Assembly: GCF_021729135.1 (NCBI RefSeq) | Contig: NZ_JAJTWW010000001.1 | Span: forward strand, 248,001-312,000 | DNA: 64,000 nucleotides | Reading direction: 5' to 3' | Origin: Brevibacterium daeguense | Lineage (GTDB): Bacteria > Actinomycetota > Actinomycetes > Actinomycetales > Brevibacteriaceae | In this document: positions 59,097 to 64,000 of the stretch, in pieces | Numbering within the stretch: the stretch's first letter is position 1 | How the letters are laid out: each line of letters starts with the position of its first letter | The notes under the pieces: generated by a model | What the model saw: only the letters and a program-made list of their open reading frames with translations | Told to the model about the DNA's origin: nothing | Database searches by the model: none | Made by a program: the position numbers and the translations under genes

Positions 59097-60348
59097 AATC
59101 GCACTCTCTAACATCGTCAAGCGCTACGGCGACGGCTTCCCGGCCGTCAACAACATCAGCCTGCACATCGACGACGGGGAGTTCGTCATCCTCGTGGGGC
59201 CGTCCGGTTCCGGCAAGTCGACCGTGCTGCGGATGATCGTCGGGCTCGAGGACATCACCGAGGGCGATCTGCTCATCGACGGCGAACGGGTGAACGAGAA
59301 GGCCCCGCGTGATCGCGACCTGGCCATGGTGTTCCAGAACTACGCGCTGTATCCCCACCTCACCGTCTACGAGAACATCGCCTTCCCGCTGCGGCTGAAC
59401 AAGGACGCGTACTCGGAGGAGGAGGTGCGCGAGCGGGTTCAGCGCGCCGCGCAGCTGCTGGAGCTCGGCGAGCACCTCGAGCGCAAGCCCGCCAACCTGT
59501 CGGGCGGCCAGCGGCAGCGTGTCGCGATGGGGCGTGCCATCGTCCGCGATGCGAAGGCCTTCCTGTTCGACGAGCCGCTGTCGAATCTCGACGCCAAGCT
59601 GCGCGGGCAGATGCGCACGGAGATCGCTCGGATGCAGCGCAACCTCGGCGTCACGACCGTGTATGTGACCCACGACCAGACCGAGGCGATGACCCTCGGG
59701 GACAAGGTGGCGGTGCTCAAACGGGGCACTCTGCAGCAGTACGCGAGCCCTCAGGAGCTCTACCGGGAGCCCATCAACATCTTCGTCGCCGGATTCATCG
59801 GCTCACCGGCGATGAACTTCCTGCCGGTGACACAACTCGGGGGAGGACAGCTCGAGTCGGCGTTCGGCTCCTTCACGGTTCCGCCGGAGCAGGCGCGCCG
59901 ACTGCAGGGCGCTCCCGAGCTGCTGATCGCCGGCATCCGCCCGGAGGCGCTGCAGGACGCCGACCTGCTCAGCCCCGAAGAGCTTGAGGGCAGAGCCCTG
60001 CTCAGCGCGCAGGTCGACCAGACCGAGTGGCTCGGCAGCGAGACCTACGCGTACCTGCCCTTCGAATCCGATCCTGCGATCAAGGAAGCGCTCGAAGAGC
60101 TCGACCGGGATCTCGACGGTGAAGGAATGCGCACCCAGGTGGTGGCGGCGCTCGATCCGCTCTCCCGTGTGCGCGAGGGTGATACGATCAGCCTGGCCTT
60201 CGATCCTGCCGATGTCATGGTCTTCGATCCCGAATCCGGTGCGAACCTGACGCGCGACGAGGAACGTGCCGCGGAGATCACCGCCCGGGCCGAGGACCAG
60301 CGCAGGCGCGCACTGGAGCGGGCACAGGCTGAGACGGCTGGGCGCTGA
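59089..60348 (+). CDS. sugC: ABC sugar importer ATPase (SugC/MsmK-like)
   Basis: The 419-residue ATPase has Walker A GPSGSGKST, Q-loop FQNYALYPHLTVYEN, signature NLSGGQRQR, Walker B FLFDEPLSNLDAKLR, the H-loop THDQTEAMTLGD and a TOBE-type regulatory C-terminal region, followed by an Arg/Glu-rich tail. ATG 59089 with AGGAGCACAGC upstream. Its stop lies in a 17-bp tandem duplication. Confidence 0.9.
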   Translation: MAEIALSNIVKRYGDGFPAVNNISLHIDDGEFVILVGPSGSGKSTVLRMIVGLEDITEGDLLIDGERVNEKAPRDRDLAMVFQNYALYPHLTVYENIAFPLRLNKDAYSEEEVRERVQRAAQLLELGEHLERKPANLSGGQRQRVAMGRAIVRDAKAFLFDEPLSNLDAKLRGQMRTEIARMQRNLGVTTVYVTHDQTEAMTLGDKVAVLKRGTLQQYASPQELYREPINIFVAGFIGSPAMNFLPVTQLGGGQLESAFGSFTVPPEQARRLQGAPELLIAGIRPEALQDADLLSPEELEGRALLSAQVDQTEWLGSETYAYLPFESDPAIKEALEELDRDLDGEGMRTQVVAALDPLSRVREGDTISLAFDPADVMVFDPESGANLTRDEERAAEITARAEDQRRRALERAQAETAGR

Positions 60349-60377
60349 CGCCTCCCGCACGCTGACGCCTATCGCAC
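60344..60377. repeat. 17-bp tandem duplication containing the sugC stop codon
   Basis: Copies GCTGACGCCTCCCGCAC (60344-60360) and GCTGACGCCTATCGCAC (60361-60377) differ at two bases; the TGA of the first is the sugC stop. Confidence 0.85.
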
Positions 60378-60419
60378 GCGGAGACTGCGGCTGTCGGCAG
60401 CGCCTTAGAGCGAACTCCC

Positions 60420-60447
60420 GAGGCGCTCCTCCCTGAGGGGACGCCTC
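60420..60447 (+). terminator. Hairpin after sugC
   Basis: GAGGCG (60420-60425) pairs with CGCCTC (60442-60447), with inner CTCC/GGGG pairing. No T tract. It is a weak candidate terminator ahead of the S10 promoter. Confidence 0.5.
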
Positions 60448-60451
60448 TGAC

Positions 60452-60480
60452 TTGCGCTGTGTGCTCGGCTGTGCCAAAAT
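60452..60480 (+). promoter_or_regulatory. Promoter of the S10 ribosomal operon
   Basis: TTGCGC (60452-60457), the same -35 as rpoB, is followed after 17 bp by CAAAAT (60475-60480). The leader to rpsJ would be about 250 nt (60487-60736); I see no gene in it. Confidence 0.5.
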
Positions 60481-60736
60481 GGACAAGTTGTGTTTCGGGC
60501 TCTTGACCCCTGCACTGCGGTGACGAGCCGCGAACAGTCCGAAATTCTCCGGGAAGAATCTGATTTCACGGGTTCGCCTAACCGGGCAGCCAATTGATGA
60601 AGTGTCGAATCTCCCGAAAGGGAGAGGCGACACGCCCGACCTCGGGGGTCGGTCACACCAAGCCGGAACAGACCGTGCGATCCGAACAGGACGGCGGTTG
60701 ATGGCCGGGAAGACCAACAGAAAGAGTAACGACGCC

Positions 60737-61045
60737 ATGGCGGGACAGAAGATCCGCATCCGGCTCAAGTCGTACGACCACGCGGTGATCGACAGTGCTG
60801 CACGCAAGATCGTGGACACTGTGACCCGTGCGGGCGCTACGGTCGTGGGCCCCGTGCCGTTGCCGACGGAGAAGAACGTGTACTGCGTCATCCGTTCGCC
60901 GCACAAGTACAAGGACAGCCGCGAGCACTTCGAGATGCGCACCCACAAGCGGCTCATCGACATCGTCGACCCGACGCCGAAGGCCGTCGACTCGCTCATG
61001 CGACTCGACCTCGCCGACGACGTCAACATCGAGATCAAGCTCTAA
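60737..61045 (+). CDS. rpsJ: 30S ribosomal protein S10
   Basis: The 102-residue protein has [39 protein letters not shown] and the NusE-type end. It is also the antitermination factor NusE. ATG 60737 gives the typical actinobacterial length; longer upstream frames are not homologous. Confidence 0.96.
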   Translation: MAGQKIRIRLKSYDHAVIDSAARKIVDTVTRAGATVVGPVPLPTEKNVYCVIRSPHKYKDSREHFEMRTHKRLIDIVDPTPKAVDSLMRLDLADDVNIEIKL

Positions 61046-61054
61046 GGGGGAGTG

Positions 61055-61729
61055 ATGGCAAATCTGCGTTCAACGCCTCTCCCCACCACCCGCAAGGTCA
61101 AGGGACTGCTGGGCACCAAGCTCGGCATGACCCAGGTGTGGGATGAGAGCAACAACCTCGTGCCGGTGACCGTCGTGGCCGCCGGGTCCAATGTCGTCAC
61201 CCAGATCCGCAATGCGGAGACCGACGGCTACAGCGGCGTTCAGATCGCCTACGGCGAGATCGACCCGCGCAAGGTCAACAAGCCGACCGCCGGACACTTC
61301 GAGAAGGCCGGCGTGACCCCGCGTCGTCACCTCGTCGAGCTCAGGACCGCCGACGCCGACGAGTACACCCTCGGCCAGGAGCTGGGCGCCGACGTGTTCG
61401 AAGCCGGCACCAAGGTCGACGTGACCGCCAACAGCAAGGGCAAGGGCACCGCGGGCGTCATGAAGCGCCACGGATTCGCCGGCGTAGGAGCTTCCCACGG
61501 TCAGCACCGCAACCACCGCAAGCCGGGATCGATCGGCGGTGCAGCCACTCCGGGACGCGTGTTCAAGGGGATGCGCATGGCCGGCCGAATGGGCGCCGTG
61601 CGGCAGACCACCCAGAACCTCACCGTTCACGCTGTGGACGCCGAGAACGGACTGCTGCTCATCAAGGGCGCTGTTCCCGGCCCCAAGGGTGCTGTCGTTC
61701 TCGTTCGCTCCGCTGCGAAGGAGGCCTGA
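61055..61729 (+). CDS. rplC: 50S ribosomal protein L3
   Basis: The 224-residue protein has [14 protein letters not shown], the tip region [20 protein letters not shown] and [21 protein letters not shown] precedes the start; ATG 61055 preferred over GTG 61052. Confidence 0.97.
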   Translation: MANLRSTPLPTTRKVKGLLGTKLGMTQVWDESNNLVPVTVVAAGSNVVTQIRNAETDGYSGVQIAYGEIDPRKVNKPTAGHFEKAGVTPRRHLVELRTADADEYTLGQELGADVFEAGTKVDVTANSKGKGTAGVMKRHGFAGVGASHGQHRNHRKPGSIGGAATPGRVFKGMRMAGRMGAVRQTTQNLTVHAVDAENGLLLIKGAVPGPKGAVVLVRSAAKEA

Positions 61730-61734
61730 GAGAG

Positions 61735-62427
61735 ATGACTGAAAACAAGACTATCGACGTTCTCGACGCCGCAGGCAAGAAGACCGGCACCGCAGAACTG
61801 CCCGCGGACGTGTTCGGCGTGGGCACCAACGTGCCGCTGATCCATCAGGTCGTCGTCGCGCAGCTCGCCGCTGCCCGCCAGGGAACCCACAAGGCCAAGA
61901 CCCGCTCGGAGGTCCGCGGCGGCGGCAGGAAGCCGTACCGCCAGAAGGGCACCGGCAACGCGCGTCAGGGCTCGATCCGCGCTCCGCAGTACGCCGGGGG
62001 CGGAATCGTCCACGGCCCGGTGCCGCGCGACTACAGCCAGCGGACCCCCAAGAAGATGAAGGCCGCCGCCCTCCGCGGCGCCCTGTCCGACCGGGCGCGC
62101 CTCGACCGCGTGTTCGTCGTCACCTCTCTGGTCGACGGTGACAAGCCGTCCACCAAGCAGGCCCTGGCAGCTCTGCAGAACATCAGCGATCGGGCTTCGA
62201 AGCTCATCGTCGTCGAGCGTTCGGACGAGCTGACCTATCTCAGCGTTCGCAACCTGCCGCGGGTGCACGTGCTGCCCGCCGACCAGCTCAACACCTATGA
62301 CGTGCTGGCCGCCGACGACATCGTGTTCACGGAGGCCGCTCTGGCAGCCTTCCTCGACACGACTGCTCGCAAGGGCATGAGCGCCTCGGCAGCCGGACGC
62401 GCCACCAGCGAGGAGGACGCAGAATGA
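61735..62427 (+). CDS. rplD: 50S ribosomal protein L4
   Basis: The 230-residue protein has the tunnel loop motif [20 protein letters not shown] and a conserved C-terminal half. ATG 61735, 5 nt after rplC; stop overlaps rplW (ATGA). Confidence 0.97.
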   Translation: MTENKTIDVLDAAGKKTGTAELPADVFGVGTNVPLIHQVVVAQLAAARQGTHKAKTRSEVRGGGRKPYRQKGTGNARQGSIRAPQYAGGGIVHGPVPRDYSQRTPKKMKAAALRGALSDRARLDRVFVVTSLVDGDKPSTKQALAALQNISDRASKLIVVERSDELTYLSVRNLPRVHVLPADQLNTYDVLAADDIVFTEAALAAFLDTTARKGMSASAAGRATSEEDAE

Positions 62428-62723
62428 GCGTGACCTTCAAGGACCCGCGCGACATCATCATCGCCCCGGTCGTCTCGGAGAAGACCTACAGCCTGATGGA
62501 CGAGGGGAAGTACACCTTCCTCGTCGATCCGAGGTCGAACAAGACCGAGATCAAATACGCAATCGAATCCATCTTCGGTGTCAAAGTCGCATCGGTGAAT
62601 ACCCTGAACCGTCAGGGCAAGCGCCGTCGGACCCGCACCGGCTGGGGAAAGCGCAACGACACCAAGCGTGCGATTGTCGCCCTCAAGGACGGTTCGATCG
62701 ACATTTTCGGCGGATCGCTCTAA
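62424..62723 (+). CDS. rplW: 50S ribosomal protein L23
   Basis: The 99-residue protein has [20 protein letters not shown] and the loop [19 protein letters not shown]. It forms the exit-tunnel docking site for signal recognition particle and trigger factor. Confidence 0.97.
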   Translation: MSVTFKDPRDIIIAPVVSEKTYSLMDEGKYTFLVDPRSNKTEIKYAIESIFGVKVASVNTLNRQGKRRRTRTGWGKRNDTKRAIVALKDGSIDIFGGSL

Positions 62724-62753
62724 GCGATACACCTCGAAGAAGGATTAAGACTC

Positions 62754-63590
62754 ATGGGAATCCGTAAGCACAAGCCGACGACCCCGGGCCGACGCGGCTC
62801 CTCGGTCGCCGACTTTGTCGAAGTGACCCGGTCTACGCCGGAGAAGTCACTACTGCGCCCGCTTTCGAAGAACGGCGGACGCAACAGCCAGGGCCGCGTG
62901 ACCACCCGCCACCAGGGCGGCGGTCACAAGCGCCAGTACCGTGTCATCGACTTCCGTCGCCATGACAAGGACGGTGTGCCCGCGACTGTCGCGCACATCG
63001 AGTACGACCCGAACCGGACCGCGCGCATCGCGCTGCTGCACTACGCCGACGGTGAGAAGCGCTACATCATCGCGCCGAACCGTCTCAAGCAGGGCGACCG
63101 CGTCGAAGCCGGCCCGACCGCGGACATCAAGCCGGGCAACAACCTCGCGCTGCGCAACGTGCCTGTCGGCACGGTGCTCCACGCAGTCGAGCTGCGCCCC
63201 GGCGGCGGTGCCAAGATCGCACGCTCAGCGGGCTCCTCGGTGCAGCTGGTCGCCAAATTCGGACCGTACGCGCAGCTGCGCATGCCGTCCGGCGAGATCC
63301 GCAACGTCGACGCCCGGTGCCGGGCGACCGTCGGCGAAGTCGGCAATGCCGAGCAGTCGAACATCGACTGGGGCAAGGCCGGCCGGATGCGGTGGAAGGG
63401 CAAGCGCCCGACCGTCCGCGGCGTCGTCATGAACCCGATCGACCACCCCCACGGCGGTGGCGAGGGCCGGACCTCGGGTGGACGCCACCCGGTCAGCCCC
63501 TGGGGTCAGAAGGAAGGACGCACGCGTCGTCCGAACAAGGACAGCGACAAGCTCATCGTGCGTCGTCGTCGCACCGGCAAGAAGCGCTGA
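62754..63590 (+). CDS. rplB: 50S ribosomal protein L2
   Basis: The 278-residue protein has [40 protein letters not shown] and the peptidyl-transferase-region motif [18 protein letters not shown] with its essential histidine. Confidence 0.98.
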   Translation: MGIRKHKPTTPGRRGSSVADFVEVTRSTPEKSLLRPLSKNGGRNSQGRVTTRHQGGGHKRQYRVIDFRRHDKDGVPATVAHIEYDPNRTARIALLHYADGEKRYIIAPNRLKQGDRVEAGPTADIKPGNNLALRNVPVGTVLHAVELRPGGGAKIARSAGSSVQLVAKFGPYAQLRMPSGEIRNVDARCRATVGEVGNAEQSNIDWGKAGRMRWKGKRPTVRGVVMNPIDHPHGGGEGRTSGGRHPVSPWGQKEGRTRRPNKDSDKLIVRRRRTGKKR

Positions 63591-63605
63591 TAGGGAGCCT
63601 GAAAA

Positions 63606-63887
63606 ATGCCTCGTAGCCTCAAGAAGGGCCCCTTCGTTGACGAGCACCTGTACCAGAAGGTCGCAGCTCAGAACGAAAAGGGCACCAAAAACGTCATCAA
63701 GACTTGGTCCCGCCGCTCGATGATCATCCCGGACTTCCTGGGACACACGATCGCCGTGCACGACGGACGCAAGCATGTTCCGGTGTTCATCACCGAAGCC
63801 ATGGTCGGGCACAAGCTCGGCGAATTCGCCCCCACGCGGACGTTCCGCGGCCACGACAAGGATGATCGCAAGGGCCGTCGCCGCTGA
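63606..63887 (+). CDS. rpsS: 30S ribosomal protein S19
   Basis: The 93-residue protein has [15 protein letters not shown] and [15 protein letters not shown], then [13 protein letters not shown]. It sits in the 30S head near A-site tRNA. Confidence 0.98.
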   Translation: MPRSLKKGPFVDEHLYQKVAAQNEKGTKNVIKTWSRRSMIIPDFLGHTIAVHDGRKHVPVFITEAMVGHKLGEFAPTRTFRGHDKDDRKGRRR

Positions 63888-63928
63888 GGCGCAGCTCGAA
63901 CGGTCATCGAGAAAGAGAGAAGGAAGCG

Positions 63929-64000
63929 ATGGAAGCCACGGCGAAGGCGCGATACTTGCGCGTCACGCCCCAAAAGGCTCGGCGCGTCGTTGACCTCATT
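63929..64000 (+). CDS. rplV: 50S ribosomal protein L22, N-terminal part
   Basis: The first 24 codons are present (ATAKARYLRVTPQKARRVVD); the gene runs past the window end. ATG 63929 follows GAAGGAAG. Confidence 0.93.
   Translation, partial: MEATAKARYLRVTPQKARRVVDLI

Overview
The window is high-G+C DNA from an actinobacterium, most likely a member of the Micrococcales (a Brevibacterium-like organism is my best guess; the genus is inferred, not shown). The evidence is the TTG-started rpoB of 1161 codons, the complete futalosine-independent menaquinone (men) pathway, FprA-type ferredoxin reductase, an LpqY-SugABC-like sugar importer, GTG/TTG starts, and many genes whose TANNNT -10 box lies only 6-8 nt before the start codon, as in leaderless actinobacterial transcripts. 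Both rRNA and mobile-element genes are absent.

Layout. 1-14.8 kb: the end of ccsB (cytochrome c maturation), two small membrane proteins, then menA, menE, menB, menC, menD, menF, menG, a menJ-like geranylgeranyl reductase and a polyprenyl diphosphate synthase. Together these make and modify menaquinone; an alpha/beta-hydrolase gene interrupts the cluster between menC and menD. 14.8-20 kb: RarD-type exporter, FprA, YajQ, tRNA-Tyr, a glutaminase fused to STAS and cyclic-nucleotide-like domains, and a glycerophosphodiester phosphodiesterase. 20-23.7 kb: two overlapping genes for secreted/membrane paralogues of unknown function that share a repeated extracytoplasmic module. 23.7-32.1 kb: tRNA-Thr and tRNA-Met, a phosphotransferase-DUF6285 fusion, an acyl-CoA ligase divergent from a regulator carrying both XRE and TetR DNA-binding domains, two MaoC-type dehydratase subunits, murB and a membrane metallophosphoesterase.

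32.2-64 kb is the core transcription/translation region: tRNA-Trp, secE, nusG, rplK, rplA, then a 3.5 kb toxin-like island, rplJ, rplL, a metallo-beta-lactamase-fold gene, rpoB, rpoC, pfkA, a DUF1707 gene, rpsL, rpsG, fusA, tuf, a four-gene LpqY-SugABC-like importer, and the start of the S10 operon (rpsJ, rplC, rplD, rplW, rplB, rpsS, rplV).

The most interesting parts are: (1) the island between rplA and rplJ, which looks like a contact-dependent or type VII-style polymorphic toxin with a C-terminal GH-E-like nuclease tip, a convergent ankyrin immunity candidate and a second, catalytically degenerate orphan tip; (2) the unknown paralogous membrane pair at 20.1-23.7 kb; (3) the XRE-TetR double regulator with two different palindromes in front of it; (4) short tandem duplications sitting on the 3' ends of several genes, some of which copy the stop codon; and (5) the widespread leaderless-type starts.
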